Source: Arthrobacter sp. SLBN-83
GTDB taxonomy: Bacteria; Actinomycetota; Actinomycetes; Actinomycetales; Micrococcaceae
Length of the DNA stretch: 64,000 nucleotides
NCBI RefSeq assembly: GCF_006715285.1
Contig: NZ_VFMX01000001.1
Span: 2,232,001 to 2,296,000, forward strand
Direction: 5' to 3'
Below the pieces are notes generated by a model. That model saw only the letters and a program-made list of their open reading frames with translations. It was not told the DNA's origin and made no database searches. The stretch's first letter is position 1; each line of letters begins with the position of its first letter. This document shows positions 1 through 8,975 of this stretch, one piece after another. A program made the translations under genes and the position numbers.

Positions 1-820
1 GCTTCAGCTTCGTTGCCGTGACCTGCTGCAGGAAGTTTCCGTCCGCCTCGGCCCCCACGGCGTCAATGACGACGTCGGCGCCCAGGTAGTCGGTTTCCTT
101 CTTCAGGTGCACCACGATGTCGTCGTACTCGGCGAAGTTGAACGTCTCGGCCTGGGCAAAGCTGCGGGCCTTCTCCAGCCGGTACTCCAGGTGGTCGATG
201 ACGATAACGCGCCCGGCTCCCATCAGCCAGGCGGACTTGGCCGCGAACAGGCCCACGGGGCCGGCGCCGAACACCACCACCGTGTCCCCTTCCACGATGT
301 CGCCCAGCTGCGCGCCAAAGTAGCCCGTGGGGAGGGCATCGGTGAGCAGCACCGCGTCCTCTTCATCCATCCAGTCCGGGATCCTGCTGGGCCCCACGTC
401 CGCGAACGGTACGCGCACGAATTCCGCCTGGCCGCCGTCGTACCCTCCGCAGGTGTGGGAGTAGCCGTAGATGCCGCCCACCGCCGTCGCGTTCGGGTTG
501 ACGTTGTGGCAGTTGGAGTACAGGCCCCGCGCGCAGAACCAGCAGGAGCCGCAGTAGACGTTGAAGGGGACCATCACGCGGTCGCCGGGGATCAGGTTCT
601 GCACCGAGGAGCCCACCTGGTGCACCACCCCCACGAATTCGTGGCCGAACGTGGTGCCTACCCGGGTGTCCGGCATCATGCCGTGGTAGAGGTGCAGGTC
701 CGAGCCGCAGATGGCGCCGGTGGTGACGCGGATGATGGCGTCGTTGGGGTGCTCGATTTTTGGAATGTCTTTTTCTTCGACCCGGATCTTGTACGGGCCG
801 CGGTACACCATTGCTCGCAT
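1..820 (-). CDS. Zinc-dependent alcohol dehydrogenase, formaldehyde-dehydrogenase-like (C-terminus beyond window)
   Basis: The frame opens at an ATG at 820 and runs off the left edge, so about 273 residues are visible of the roughly 390 usual for this family. It is a medium-chain zinc dehydrogenase that would oxidise alcohols or aldehyde adducts with NAD(P). Visible signatures are the catalytic-zinc Cys38 in GAICGSD, a GHE motif near residue 59, a structural-zinc cysteine cluster starting CGSC near residue 90, and a GAGPVG nucleotide-binding turn near residue 180. The cysteine-rich lobe and spacing fit the glutathione-independent formaldehyde dehydrogenase-like group. The true substrate cannot be read from sequence. 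It lies downstream of the TetR gene on the same strand. Confidence 0.88.
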   Translation of the reverse strand, partial: MRAMVYRGPYKIRVEEKDIPKIEHPNDAIIRVTTGAICGSDLHLYHGMMPDTRVGTTFGHEFVGVVHQVGSSVQNLIPGDRVMVPFNVYCGSCWFCARGLYSNCHNVNPNATAVGGIYGYSHTCGGYDGGQAEFVRVPFADVGPSRIPDWMDEEDAVLLTDALPTGYFGAQLGDIVEGDTVVVFGAGPVGLFAAKSAWLMGAGRVIVIDHLEYRLEKARSFAQAETFNFAEYDDIVVHLKKETDYLGADVVIDAVGAEADGNFLQQVTATKLK

Positions 821-1026
821 TCGTGCCGCCTCTGTTGTGGCTGGCAGTGGGAGTGCTCCAGACAGGAACCAGCCCCGTTGCTTGAGGCCCACCGCGATCT
901 TCACAGGCTTCCATCCGCCGGGAGGGAGGTCAAGGGCGGGTGCCGGCGCGCATAGGGCCGAAGCAGTGGCACCACATACTCACCCTCACGGAGGCCGGCA
1001 GGAGGCTTTCCCGTGGGGAGCTGGCG

Positions 1027-1746
1027 TCAGCGATCTTTCCCGTGGAGTTGGGCGGCCAGGCCGGAGAGCAGGATTGTGAGGCCCTGGTCGAGTTCGGCCG
1101 CGCCGTCGTAGCCGGCGAGGACTGGGCCCAGCGCCCGGAGGTGGGGGAATTCCTTCGAAGGCAGGCGGTGTAGGCCGAGGCGGAGGAGTGCTTCATTTTC
1201 TTCCGGGTCAACGACGTATTCCTGGAGTTCGTTAAGGATGTGGCCGTATAGGAAGCCGTAGTAGGCCCGATACACATGGAGGGCGTCGCTGGGGCGGAAG
1301 CCGGTGCCTATTAATAATCCCAGAATTTGTTCAAGGGGGCGCAGGGTGCCCAGCGGGCGCAGGCCCAGCGGGGTAGACAGGGGCCTGGTGACCAGCAGGG
1401 GTACGACGTTGGGGTGCCGCAGGGCCAGGAGCCGCAAGTCGTGCGCGATCCGGCGCAGCTGTGCCTGCCAGTCGAGCACGTCGGTGAAGATTGCGAGTTC
1501 ATCCAGGACGGTTTCGGTAACCCCGTCCAGCAGGGCTGCCCGGTTGGCCGCGTAGCGGTACAGGCTCATCGGGTCCCGGCCGAGCTCCTGCCCGAGCCGG
1601 CGCATGGTGAGGGCCTCCAGGCCTTCGGCGTCCACGACTTCCAGTGCGGTGGAAAGCACAAGCTCCCTGCTCAGGGGGACTTTACGGGGGCTTGCGCTGC
1701 TGGGGGAGCTTTTGGGTGTGGCCATGGCTGGCGTCCTCTTGTTCAT
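1027..1746 (-). CDS. TetR/AcrR family transcriptional regulator with TetR-type C-terminal domain
   Basis: This 239-residue protein has an N-terminal helix-turn-helix around residues 27-72, in which LTMRRLGQELGRDPMSLYRY is the DNA-reading segment. The rest resembles the tetracycline-repressor ligand-binding domain (long helices, a conserved HPN...LL segment). An in-frame ATG eight codons in, at 1725, is an alternative start. The family represses a nearby operon until a small hydrophobic ligand binds. The upstream region contains a palindrome at 1809-1821 that could be its own operator. The dehydrogenase downstream, 206 bp away on the same strand, is a possible target. The ligand is unknown. 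Confidence 0.88.
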   Translation of the reverse strand: MNKRTPAMATPKSSPSSASPRKVPLSRELVLSTALEVVDAEGLEALTMRRLGQELGRDPMSLYRYAANRAALLDGVTETVLDELAIFTDVLDWQAQLRRIAHDLRLLALRHPNVVPLLVTRPLSTPLGLRPLGTLRPLEQILGLLIGTGFRPSDALHVYRAYYGFLYGHILNELQEYVVDPEENEALLRLGLHRLPSKEFPHLRALGPVLAGYDGAAELDQGLTILLSGLAAQLHGKDR

Positions 1747-1808
1747 TGCGCTGGTCTTCGAGGCGGCCGATACGGAAAGCTTGCTTACGGTCTCATCTAC
1801 ACGTAAAG

Positions 1809-1821
1809 TCTACATCGTAGA
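1809..1821. promoter_or_regulatory. Candidate TetR operator
   Basis: TCTAC-ATC-GTAGA is a perfect 5-bp inverted repeat with a 3-base centre, about 60 bp upstream of the TetR start, in an AT-richer stretch. A related half-site, TCTAC, lies at about 1796. Autoregulation by the neighbouring TetR protein is inference from position and symmetry. Confidence 0.35.
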
Positions 1822-1901
1822 GAAGTTGTCAACATGGTTTCAGCCAAGGGATCAGAGTTGCGCAGCCGTTCAAGCTGCTCATGTCACCTTAGGAGAAACC
1901 C

Positions 1902-1961
1902 ATGGCTACTCAAACCCTGAACAGACACCCCGGCCGTCCCGTCCACGCGGACCGCGCGTAG
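1902..1961 (+). CDS. Possible 19-residue peptide with strong ribosome binding site
   Basis: An ATG at 1902 follows an AGGAGAAACC Shine-Dalgarno with good spacing, and the frame stops at 1959-1961 after 19 codons (starting MATQTLNRHPG). The same frame is open again after the stop and eventually runs into the frame of the 84-residue protein at 2142. It may therefore be a leader peptide or the remnant N-terminus of a longer gene. No function can be assigned and it could be chance. Confidence 0.25.
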   Translation: MATQTLNRHPGRPVHADRA

Positions 1962-2141
1962 CCGCTCTCCTGGCTTCCCGGCCAGGAATTGGAACAGTTC
2001 AGGTTCAGAATTCCCCAGCAGGGACGCCGGCCTGGACTGTCACCCCCCCCATCATTGATACGCCTGGCCATTTGTCCCGTGCAGGGCGCTGGTTCTGAGG
2101 CCTCGAGCCTAATGGTCTGCACCCCGTTGAAACGAGCCACG

Positions 2142-2396
2142 ATGGCACAGACACACTTCGACCAGTTCCTCCAGGAAGCCACCTACCGCGACCACGAGCC
2201 GGGAAACAACCTGGGCCGGGACTCCCTTTATGGCCTATACACCAGCTGGTGCTGTGTGTCAGGCAAGGAGCCGCAGGCAGAGCACGTCTTCTGGGCCGCC
2301 ATGCGGCAGCGGCACAGCGCAGGCGAATTCCTCCACCTGAAGAAGTGTCCCGCAGCGGCCGATTACATTCTTGCCAGCTACCCGGCGCTGGTCTGA
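2142..2396 (+). CDS. Small conserved protein, paralogue of the gene at 12821-13078
   Basis: This 84-residue acidic/aromatic protein starts MAQTHFDQFLQEA and ends AAADYILASYPALV. It aligns almost end to end with the 85-residue protein at 12821-13078 (shared QFL.EAT, D.LYGLY.SW, F.A.M and AAADYIL.SYPA), so both belong to one family. The LYGLYTSWC segment resembles the LYxxYxxWC helix found in the C-terminal winged-helix region of phage and plasmid primases, which hints at a DNA- or protein-binding fold. That resemblance is inference. I chose the ATG at 2142 because the paralogue begins at the equivalent residue. The role is unknown. Confidence 0.65.
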   Translation: MAQTHFDQFLQEATYRDHEPGNNLGRDSLYGLYTSWCCVSGKEPQAEHVFWAAMRQRHSAGEFLHLKKCPAAADYILASYPALV

Positions 2397-2504
2397 ATCA
2401 TCCACCTGCCAGCGATCCGTCCCGCCGGCTCGCCGCTCCCTGTTTAGCCGCACCAAGCGGAACCTACGGCCGAACCAACGGCAGAACTTCAAGGCAGAAT
2501 AATC

Positions 2505-2648
2505 ATGACTAATCCCACCCCATCCACAGCAGCCCATGCGACGTCGTGTACCCGCCTTGACGATCTTGACCTGACTCCCGATGTCCTGGCTGACGCCCCG
2601 GCCCACGAAGAGGACCAGGAAAGTCTTGTCCATATCGGGAACAGCTAA
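2505..2648 (+). CDS. Hypothetical 47-residue acidic protein
   Basis: An ATG at 2505 opens a 47-codon frame (MTNPTPSTAAHAT..., ending SLVHIGNS). The product is Asp/Glu-rich in its second half and has no recognisable motif. It lies 108 bp after the small protein at 2142 on the same strand. Support is limited to the open frame and acidic composition, so it may be spurious. Confidence 0.3.
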   Translation: MTNPTPSTAAHATSCTRLDDLDLTPDVLADAPAHEEDQESLVHIGNS

Positions 2649-2799
2649 ACAACACCTTCGTCGTGGGTCCAAGCCGTCCCCATGCGGCTGTACTTCCTGC
2701 CCGAATACACCCCGTCCGAAGTTTCCATACCTAAATGGACCTGCTGTCCGTATCCCAGGCCGAGGGATTCCTCCTGGGGGAGGGGTACATCGAGCTGGT

Positions 2800-3542
2800 T
2801 CAGGTGTCGAAGTGCGTCAATAGTTCAGGGTCCTCCGAAACGGTTGCAACGACCGCTGCCGCGACATCACGGAGCTTCACGTTGCGGGTGCTTGAAGCGA
2901 TTTTGAGGATCTTCAGGGCTGATTCCTGGCTGCAGCGGTTTTGGGCCATGATCACTCCGACCGCGACATCGATCGTGGTCCTGGATTCCATCGCGGTCGT
3001 GAGGTGCTTTCGGTCTTCCGTCAGCTGCGTGACCCGCACTGCAAGGCGCAAGGCCTTGGACACTTGCGCGGCGTAGGCTTCGGCGTGCTTGATATCCGCG
3101 CCACTGAATCCATTTGTTCGACTCGAGTACAGGTTAAGCGCCGCGTTCGCCTCCCCTTGCAACGGAAGTGGGACGGACAGGACGGAGCCGATTCCCTCAG
3201 CCCATGCGGCGGCCGCGTAGCGGGGCCAGCGCGCCTCCTCCCTCAGGTCCGGGACGTGGATGGTCGTCAGGCCCTGAACCGCAGTCAGGCAGGGCCCTTC
3301 TCCCAGGCCGTATTGAAGTTCATCCAGAGCATGAACAGCTGGTTCACTGGTGGCGACCGTCACTGGTTTTTGCGCCGCACCAATGTCACACCACACAGCA
3401 GGTCATGGTTAACGGAAAACGTGGAGGCCGAAAAAGTCGCCAGTTCGCCTAGCATGTCGGCCACGTCCGCGCATTCCAGAACCAGGTCCTGGAGGCGGTC
3501 ACTGACGTCAGGTGCGGAATGGAAAGTCGGGTCCTGGGCCAT
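2800..3542 (-). pseudogene. GAF-ANTAR domain regulator, split by a frameshift
   Basis: Two overlapping frames make one protein. Frame A (3542 to 3360) gives the N-terminus ending CGVTLVRRKNQ, then a stop. Frame B (continuing to 2800) resumes at PVTVATSEPAVHALDELQYGLGEGPC and carries the rest of a GAF domain plus an ANTAR domain (TAMESRTTIDVAVGVIMAQ, near the C-terminus). In intact homologues the GAF segments join directly. The break coincides with a run of five T (five A on the coding strand) at 3367-3371; a sixth A restores the frame exactly. ANTAR proteins bind RNA hairpins and antiterminate transcription, with GAF as sensor. An intact GAF-ANTAR gene occurs at 31178. Confidence 0.75.
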
Positions 3543-3592
3543 GCTGGCCTCGCTTCTGATGATGCCCTAGACAATGACTTTGAGGAGGCATC

Positions 3593-3652
3593 ATGAAAGA
3601 CTTTGGACCGCCTGATCGACGGAGTTTAAGCGTACGCCCCCACCGTCTGTAA
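3593..3652 (+). CDS. Possible 19-residue peptide with strong ribosome binding site
   Basis: A TGAGGAGG Shine-Dalgarno lies directly before an ATG at 3593, opening a 19-codon frame (MKDFGPPDRRSLSV...) that stops at 3650-3652. It sits in the 353-bp gap between the divergent GAF-ANTAR gene and the LuxR regulator. The peptide has no recognisable motif and could be chance. Confidence 0.2.
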   Translation: MKDFGPPDRRSLSVRPHRL

Positions 3653-3895
3653 GGGTGACCCGGCTGGTGGGAAATCTGGCGGCAGATTTGCAGTGCTGCG
3701 CGGTGTTTGAGGGAGAGCAGGATCCCGCACCGGGGTGTCCGGATTCTTTTTATAGGGCTAGCCTTGCAAGTGGGTCGGCAAGTCCGTGTGCTATTTCGAC
3801 GGAAGCCTGTGGGTTAGGTGACTGTTGTCCTTTCCAAGGTGGGGCCAGGGTGGCAGTAGGAGAGTAACAAGCGCCTTTGGGATTTTGAAGGGCGG
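3653..3895. other. Gap upstream of the LuxR regulator gene
   Basis: I see no convincing gene here. A short hairpin (AAATCTG-GCGG-CAGATTT) lies at 3672-3689, and a GTAGGAGAG stretch near 3860 is too far from the 3896 start to be its ribosome binding site. The promoter of the response regulator probably lies in this stretch. Confidence 0.3.
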
Positions 3896-4843
3896 ATGAA
3901 CGGAAACGACATGGTGGCTGCCCATGGCCTGGGTTCAGTGTCCTTAGCCCAAAGCGTCTACGTAGTGTGTGGTGAAGAGCTGGTCAGGCGCAGCTTGCGG
4001 GAGTTGCTGGAGGCCAATGGGTTCAGCGTTTCCGGTGAGTCGGCGTCTGTTCGCCAGGCGATACGAAGAATCCCTGCCTTGCGTCCGGATTTGGTCATCA
4101 TCGACGATGATCTTCCCGATGGTTCCGGTGTCGGGCTTTGTCGAACAATCGCTGCTGCTGATGACGCCATCCGATGTGTGCTGATGACCGGTGAGACCGA
4201 CGAAGCAGTTCTGATCGCTTCTATCTTGGCCGGTGCTTGGGGGTGCTTGTCGCAACAGGATCACAACTCTGAGCAGCTCAGGCTGATACGGCGGGCGGCG
4301 CTCGGGTACACCGCCTACAGCCGTCGTTTCCAGGCGGGAATCCTGGCACCTATCCAGGCCAGCGAGATGAAGGTGCCAGACTCGAGGTTCGGGCTGCTTT
4401 CAAGGCAGGAGATGAAGGTGGCGGTCGGGGTGGGCCGAGGGCTGAGTAACCGCCAGATCGGACAGGAGTTGTTCTTGGCCGAGAAAACCGTGAAGAACAT
4501 GGTGTCATCGGTGTTGTTGAAGCTGGACATGGCGCGCAGGACTGAGGTTGCGGTGTTTGTCTCCGGGGCGCTTGAGAACACTGAAAACGCAGTGCACGAG
4601 TACCGGCGCAGTCGTGACAGGGATTTGATTGCGGAGGTGACCGTGGCGCTTGTGATCTGCACCAGTGAGGATGGCGTCGCGCCGCGGCCTAGGAGTGTGC
4701 TGCTTATGGACGCCGTGCGGCTTGACGTTGCGCTGGCCGCTGTACGGACCCACGGCGCCGGGCTGGACAATCGCCGGAACGACGGAGAAAAGTTGAAGGC
4801 TCTGAGGCCCCGACGTCAGGGGCGTCAAATCCCTGGGGCCTAG
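3896..4843 (+). CDS. LuxR/NarL-family response regulator with C-terminal extension
   Basis: The protein has an N-terminal receiver domain (about residues 18-130). LVIIDDDLPDG near residue 65 contains the likely phosphoacceptor Asp. A LuxR-type helix-turn-helix lies around 160-215 (LSRQEMKVAVGVGRGLSNRQIGQ continuing to EKTVKNMVSSVL). Receiver-LuxR proteins normally end about there, near 215 residues; this one continues for some 95 more residues of Arg-rich, unstructured-looking sequence with no domain I recognise. No histidine kinase gene is adjacent. The start at 3896 follows GAAGGGCGG. It may bind DNA as a dimer after phosphorylation; the target genes are unknown. Confidence 0.82.
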   Translation: MNGNDMVAAHGLGSVSLAQSVYVVCGEELVRRSLRELLEANGFSVSGESASVRQAIRRIPALRPDLVIIDDDLPDGSGVGLCRTIAAADDAIRCVLMTGETDEAVLIASILAGAWGCLSQQDHNSEQLRLIRRAALGYTAYSRRFQAGILAPIQASEMKVPDSRFGLLSRQEMKVAVGVGRGLSNRQIGQELFLAEKTVKNMVSSVLLKLDMARRTEVAVFVSGALENTENAVHEYRRSRDRDLIAEVTVALVICTSEDGVAPRPRSVLLMDAVRLDVALAAVRTHGAGLDNRRNDGEKLKALRPRRQGRQIPGA

Positions 4844-5005
4844 ACAGTGCGCCCGGGCTCGGGTCACGTTCCATCATCGCCGCTGGCTGCGTAACGGTCC
4901 TGACAGGGAACTGTGAACTTCGTCGTTGACCAGCGCCTGAGTACGACGGTTGTTGGGCCGTTTCTTGACCGATTAACCGCCCTGCTCATGACCATCATGG
5001 ACCCA

Positions 5006-5047
5006 TGCGGCCCTTATAGCCAGCCAGGGTTCGCTATCAGGGCCGCA
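5006..5047. repeat. Inverted repeat upstream of phage-like gene
   Basis: TGCGGCCCTTATAGC at 5006-5020 is the inverse complement of 5033-5047 with one mismatch (14 of 15), separated by 12 bases. A direct repeat GCATAGTTGGA follows at 5045-5055 and again at 5096-5106, flanking the alternative starts of the next gene. It may be a terminator after the LuxR gene or a protein-binding site. Confidence 0.5.
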
Positions 5048-5050
5048 TAG

Positions 5051-5599
5051 TTGGAGAACTCTGTGCTGAGGGCCCGGCGGAACGGAGAGAAGGCGCATAG
5101 TTGGATGATGATGACAATTGAATCCCGGAGCTTTTACACGCGCGGTGACTCCTTCAGCGTTGGAGCTTCACAGGAACATGTCCAGCGCGCCCTTGTGGGT
5201 TTTGGGGCGACGGAGGTCCGCTTCAGCCAACGCGGGGACCTGAACGCCATCGCGTTCAGGGCAAATGGAAGGCAGTTCCGCATTGTCCTCTCGTTGCCGC
5301 AATCCCAGGGAAGCGCAGGTGACGGGGATGAACCGGAACAGGCTCGAGGCCATCGCATCACAGCCAAAGCACTGGAACTAAATGCCCGCAGGTTCTGGCA
5401 CGCTTTTGCCCTTGCAACTGATGCCAAGCTCGCAGCGGCCTTAGCGGGTGTTGCCACGCTCGAATCGGAATTCCTCGCCCACGTCGTTCTCCCCGGCAAT
5501 CGCACCGTTTTCGACGAACTCGAACCTGTCATCGCGTCCGCCTACCGGTCCGGCAGGCGTCCCTCAATCCGTACCGCGGCGACATCCCCGACTGATTAG
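5051..5599 (+). CDS. Conserved hypothetical protein, phage-like
   Basis: A reading frame of 182 codons; the likelier start is one of the clustered ATGs at 5105-5111, giving about 163 residues beginning IESRSFYTRGDSFSV. The pattern (an N-terminal segment where a helix EHVQRALVGFGATEVRFSQR is followed by AIAFRANGRQFRIVLSLP, then an Arg/Ala-rich helical part with LLxAK.E-type spacing and an end segment VVLPGNRTVFDELEPVIA) is one I associate with small proteins of actinobacteriophages. That is recollection, not a search. No catalytic motif is visible. There is no other phage gene around it, so it may be a remnant. Confidence 0.6.
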   Translation: MENSVLRARRNGEKAHSWMMMTIESRSFYTRGDSFSVGASQEHVQRALVGFGATEVRFSQRGDLNAIAFRANGRQFRIVLSLPQSQGSAGDGDEPEQARGHRITAKALELNARRFWHAFALATDAKLAAALAGVATLESEFLAHVVLPGNRTVFDELEPVIASAYRSGRRPSIRTAATSPTD

Positions 5600-5674
5600 A
5601 AGATCAAAAGGGCAGCAGGGCTGCCATGGCAACTGAATGATGACCCAGCCCTGGGCGAAGAAGATGACGAGGGC

Positions 5675-5911
5675 CTATCGATTCACCAAGTCGTCTGCTA
5701 CGCGACGAAGGTCCTGGACCCACCCGGTTGAACGGCTGGGCGCTCCCGAACTGGCTTCGAAGTTGCCAAGAGCTTCCGCTATGCGCTCCAATGCATCCGA
5801 GAGATTGACCTTTACCGCCTCGTAGCCTTCCTCCGAGCGGGGGTCGGAGGAAGCCGAAGAGAGCAATTCTGCTCCTGACTTGATGACCAGCGAAGCCTCG
5901 TACTCGTTCAT
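5675..5911 (-). CDS. Hypothetical 78-residue acidic protein
   Basis: A 78-residue protein starting MNEYEASLVIKSGAELL, predicted to be mostly helical and acidic, with a heptad-like segment around residues 30-50 (VKVNLSDALERIAEALGNF). I recognise no family. It is convergent with the phage-like gene to its left and has about 240 bp of upstream sequence without another gene. Codon use matches its neighbours, which supports it being real. Confidence 0.55.
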   Translation of the reverse strand: MNEYEASLVIKSGAELLSSASSDPRSEEGYEAVKVNLSDALERIAEALGNFEASSGAPSRSTGWVQDLRRVADDLVNR

Positions 5912-6150
5912 GGATCTACCTCATGGCTTCCTTGTTCTGGACGTGGGGTAACTCTTCGTCGGCACAACCTTATACGCGGACGTCTTCCTCCCGGTGACGC
6001 CGTGCCAGGCCCGGATAGAGGGTTGGGCCCGGCACCTCTTTTTGGCGGCCAAATGCCGCAGTACCCATATATGCCCTGGCTGTTTTGGCCCGAAGCACCC
6101 GAGGGGTGCCTAGGTAGCCAAGTGGGAGCGATGTCGAAACTCGGCGCGCC

Positions 6151-7905
6151 CTACTCGTTCGGGTTCGGTGTCCGCACGTCTTGCTCACCGATGTCCGCCG
6201 CTCCGAGGAGGCCTTCCCCGGGCGCATCCTCATGCGGATGGACCCGGACGCTCAGCTCGGGATGGTGCAGGTCCAGGGCGGGGCGCTCGGAACGGATCCG
6301 GGGCAGGGAGGTGAAGTTGTGGCGCGGCGGCGGGCAGGACGTGGCCCATTCCAGCGAAGCGCCGAAGCCCCAGGGGTCGTCCACCGTGACCTTCTTCCCC
6401 GCACGCCAGGTGATGTAGACGTTCCAGAAGAACGGGATCAGGGAGGCGCCCAGCAAGTAGGAACCGATGGTGGAGAACTGGTTCATGAAGGTGAAGTTGT
6501 CCTCCGGCATGTAGTCCGCATACCGCCGGGGCATGCCCAGGACGCCCAGCCAGTGTTGGATGAGGAACGTGGCGTGGAAGCCAAGGAAAAGCATCCAGAA
6601 GTGGATCTTGCCCAGGCGCTCGTTGAGCATGGTGCCGGTGAATTTGGGCCACCAGAAGTAGAACCCGGCGAACATGGCAAATACCACGGTGCCGAACACC
6701 ACGTAGTGGAAGTGCGCCACCACGAAATAGGTGTCCGAGACGTGGAAGTCCAGCGGCGGGGACGCCAGGATGATGCCGGTCAGGCCGCCGAAGAGGAACG
6801 TGGCCAGGAACCCCATGCTCCACAGCATGGGTGTCTCGAAGGTCAGCGAGCCGCCCCACATGGTCCCGATCCAGTTGAAGAACTTCACGCCGGTGGGCAC
6901 CGCGATGAGCATTGTCATGAAGGCGAAGAACGGCAGGAAGATGGCACCGGTGACGTACATGTGGTGCGCCCACACCGTCACCGACAGGGCGGCAATGGCG
7001 ATCGTGGCGTACACGATGCCCTTGTAACCGAACAGCGGCTTGCGGCTGAACACCGGGAAGATCTCCGAGACGATGCCGAAGAACGGCAGCGCAATGATGT
7101 ACACCTCGGGGTGGCCGAAGAACCAGAACAGGTGCTGCCACAGGATGGCGCCGCCGTTGGCGGGATCGAAGATGTGGGCACCGAACTTTCGGTCCGCACC
7201 CAGGGCGAACAGTGCGGCGGCCAGCGGCGGGAACGCCATGAGCACAAGGATGGCCGTGACCAGCGTGTTCCACGTGAAGATGGGCATCCGCCACATGGTG
7301 AGGCCCGGAGCCCGCATGCAGATGATGGTGGTGATGAAGTTGACCGAGCCCAGAATGGTGCCGAAGCCGGACAGTGCCAGGCCAAAGACCCATAGGTCAC
7401 CGCCGATGCCCGGGGTGAACGTGGTGTTGGACAGCGGAGCGTAGGCGAACCAGCCAAAGGATGCTGCGCCCTGGGGTGTGATGAAGCCGGAAACGGCAAT
7501 GGTGGAGCCGAACAGGAAGAACCAGAACGCAAGGGCGTTCAGGCGCGGGAACGCAACGTCAGGGGCGCCGATCTGCAGCGGCATGATCACGTTGGCGAAC
7601 CCGGCGAACAGCGGGGTGGCGAACATCAGCAGCATGATGGTGCCGTGCATGGTGAACAGCTGGTTGTACTGCTCTTTGGTCTGCAGGATCTGCATGCCGG
7701 GCTCGAACAGCTCGGCCCGGATCAGCAGCGCCATCACGCCGCCCGCGCAGAAGAACACGAAGGACGAAATCAGGTACATGTAGCCGATGGTTTTGTGGTC
7801 AGTGGAGGTGATCCAGTTGACCACGATGGTGCCTTTGGGGCGCCGGACCACAGCCGGTGCCGCGGTGGCTGCGGTTCCGCCCATTCTCTGGCCTGTGGTG
7901 GTCAT
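6151..7905 (-). CDS. ctaD: Cytochrome c oxidase subunit I (aa3 type)
   Basis: This 584-residue catalytic subunit of the haem-copper terminal oxidase reduces O2 at the haem a3-CuB site and pumps protons across the plasma membrane. Visible landmarks in order are the haem a ligand region [10 protein letters not shown] near residue 90, the CuB/cross-linked Tyr segment [14 protein letters not shown] near 265, the CuB histidines in WAHHMYVTG near 315, and the haem ligands in [15 protein letters not shown] near 395. Twelve hydrophobic helices are expected. A C-terminal tail of some 60 charged residues is cytoplasmic. The start lies 14 bp after the ctaC stop, so the two form an operon. Subunit III and the bc1 genes are not in this window. 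Confidence 0.97.
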   Translation of the reverse strand: MTTTGQRMGGTAATAAPAVVRRPKGTIVVNWITSTDHKTIGYMYLISSFVFFCAGGVMALLIRAELFEPGMQILQTKEQYNQLFTMHGTIMLLMFATPLFAGFANVIMPLQIGAPDVAFPRLNALAFWFFLFGSTIAVSGFITPQGAASFGWFAYAPLSNTTFTPGIGGDLWVFGLALSGFGTILGSVNFITTIICMRAPGLTMWRMPIFTWNTLVTAILVLMAFPPLAAALFALGADRKFGAHIFDPANGGAILWQHLFWFFGHPEVYIIALPFFGIVSEIFPVFSRKPLFGYKGIVYATIAIAALSVTVWAHHMYVTGAIFLPFFAFMTMLIAVPTGVKFFNWIGTMWGGSLTFETPMLWSMGFLATFLFGGLTGIILASPPLDFHVSDTYFVVAHFHYVVFGTVVFAMFAGFYFWWPKFTGTMLNERLGKIHFWMLFLGFHATFLIQHWLGVLGMPRRYADYMPEDNFTFMNQFSTIGSYLLGASLIPFFWNVYITWRAGKKVTVDDPWGFGASLEWATSCPPPRHNFTSLPRIRSERPALDLHHPELSVRVHPHEDAPGEGLLGAADIGEQDVRTPNPNE

Positions 7906-7919
7906 TGCGTTGCCGTCCT

Positions 7920-8807
7920 TTACTCTGCTGGTTCCAAGGCCTGCGGTGCCGGTGCCGACTGCGGTTGCCGGTCAAAATCGTTGCCCAGGCTTCCGGTGTT
8001 GCCCTTGGCCTTCAGGTCGGCCATGTGGCTGTCATACTCCTGCTGGCTCACCACCCGGACCTTGAAGAGCATCTCGGAGTGGTATTCACCGCACAGTTCC
8101 GCGCACTTGCCCATGTATTCCCCGGTCCGGGTGGGGGTGATGCTGATGTAGGGGTTGTACTGTTCGTGGCCCGGGTAGAGGTCGCGTTTCTGCAGGAAGT
8201 CCACTACCCAGAAGGAATGCTGCACGTCACGGGACTGGAGGTGCAGCTCCACCTTTTTGTTAACCGGCAGGTACAGGGTGGGCAGCCGGTCCGGGGCACC
8301 GTAGTCGCCGTTCAGGTGTGCCTGCTGCCCGGCGTCCTCGTGGACCTGTTCCTTGACGTAGTTGAAGTCCCACGACCATTGTTTGCCGAAGACGTCGATC
8401 ACCACGTCCGGGTTGGCGTAGCGTTCGTCGATGGCGCGCTGGTCCCGGTCCGTGAACACGAACAGGACGCCGATGACAATCAGCGGGACCGCGAGGTAGA
8501 ACACCTCGAGCGGAAGGTTGTAGCTCAGCTGCGCCGGGAAGCCCACCGTGTTCTTCCGGCGCCGGTACGCCACGATGACCCAGATCATCAGGCCCCAGGT
8601 AATGATGCCCACAATCAGCGCGGCGATCCAGGAGTTGACCCACAGGTCAGTGATGAGGGGCGTTTTGTCAGTGGTGTCCCGGGGGCCTGGAAGGAAGCCG
8701 CGGGTGACTTCCGCGGAGCAGGAGGCCAGTGCCGGCAGGGTCAAGAGGCCCGCGGCCAGTCCTGCGAAGCGCCGCAGTCTGTGGTTTTTCAATGGTCTTG
8801 TACCCAC
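7920..8807 (-). CDS. ctaC: Cytochrome c oxidase subunit II
   Basis: Subunit II accepts electrons from cytochrome c through its CuA centre on the outer face of the membrane. I chose the GTG at 8807 because GGAGGGACC lies directly upstream of it; an ATG 57 bases earlier has no such site. This gives 295 residues. A lipoprotein-type signal ends LPALASC near residue 27, two transmembrane helices follow (near 55-75 and 100-120), then the cupredoxin domain with VQHSFWV and the CuA loop [12 protein letters not shown] near residue 250. It precedes ctaD by 14 bp. Confidence 0.95.
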   Translation of the reverse strand: MGTRPLKNHRLRRFAGLAAGLLTLPALASCSAEVTRGFLPGPRDTTDKTPLITDLWVNSWIAALIVGIITWGLMIWVIVAYRRRKNTVGFPAQLSYNLPLEVFYLAVPLIVIGVLFVFTDRDQRAIDERYANPDVVIDVFGKQWSWDFNYVKEQVHEDAGQQAHLNGDYGAPDRLPTLYLPVNKKVELHLQSRDVQHSFWVVDFLQKRDLYPGHEQYNPYISITPTRTGEYMGKCAELCGEYHSEMLFKVRVVSQQEYDSHMADLKAKGNTGSLGNDFDRQPQSAPAPQALEPAE

Positions 8808-8975
8808 AATGGTCCCTCCGGCATGCTCCAGAAGCCCAACTGCATGAGCCCACCGCACCAGCAAAAAGCCCGGTGGGTTGTGTGCCCAACCCTACGCGGG
8901 GAGGATGCTGATGGGAAGGGGACGGCTCCGGCCGGGAAAAGACCGGGACGGCGGCCCAGGACCGGAAAGGCAGCC

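Noticed and set aside
6181..7395. Rightward open frame of 404 codons
   Set aside because: It is antisense to ctaD, which is fully supported by haem and copper ligands.
7857..8975. Upstream extension of the nitrilase frame
   Set aside because: The extension is antisense to ctaC and has no homology to nitrilases; the core starts at the ATG at 8976.
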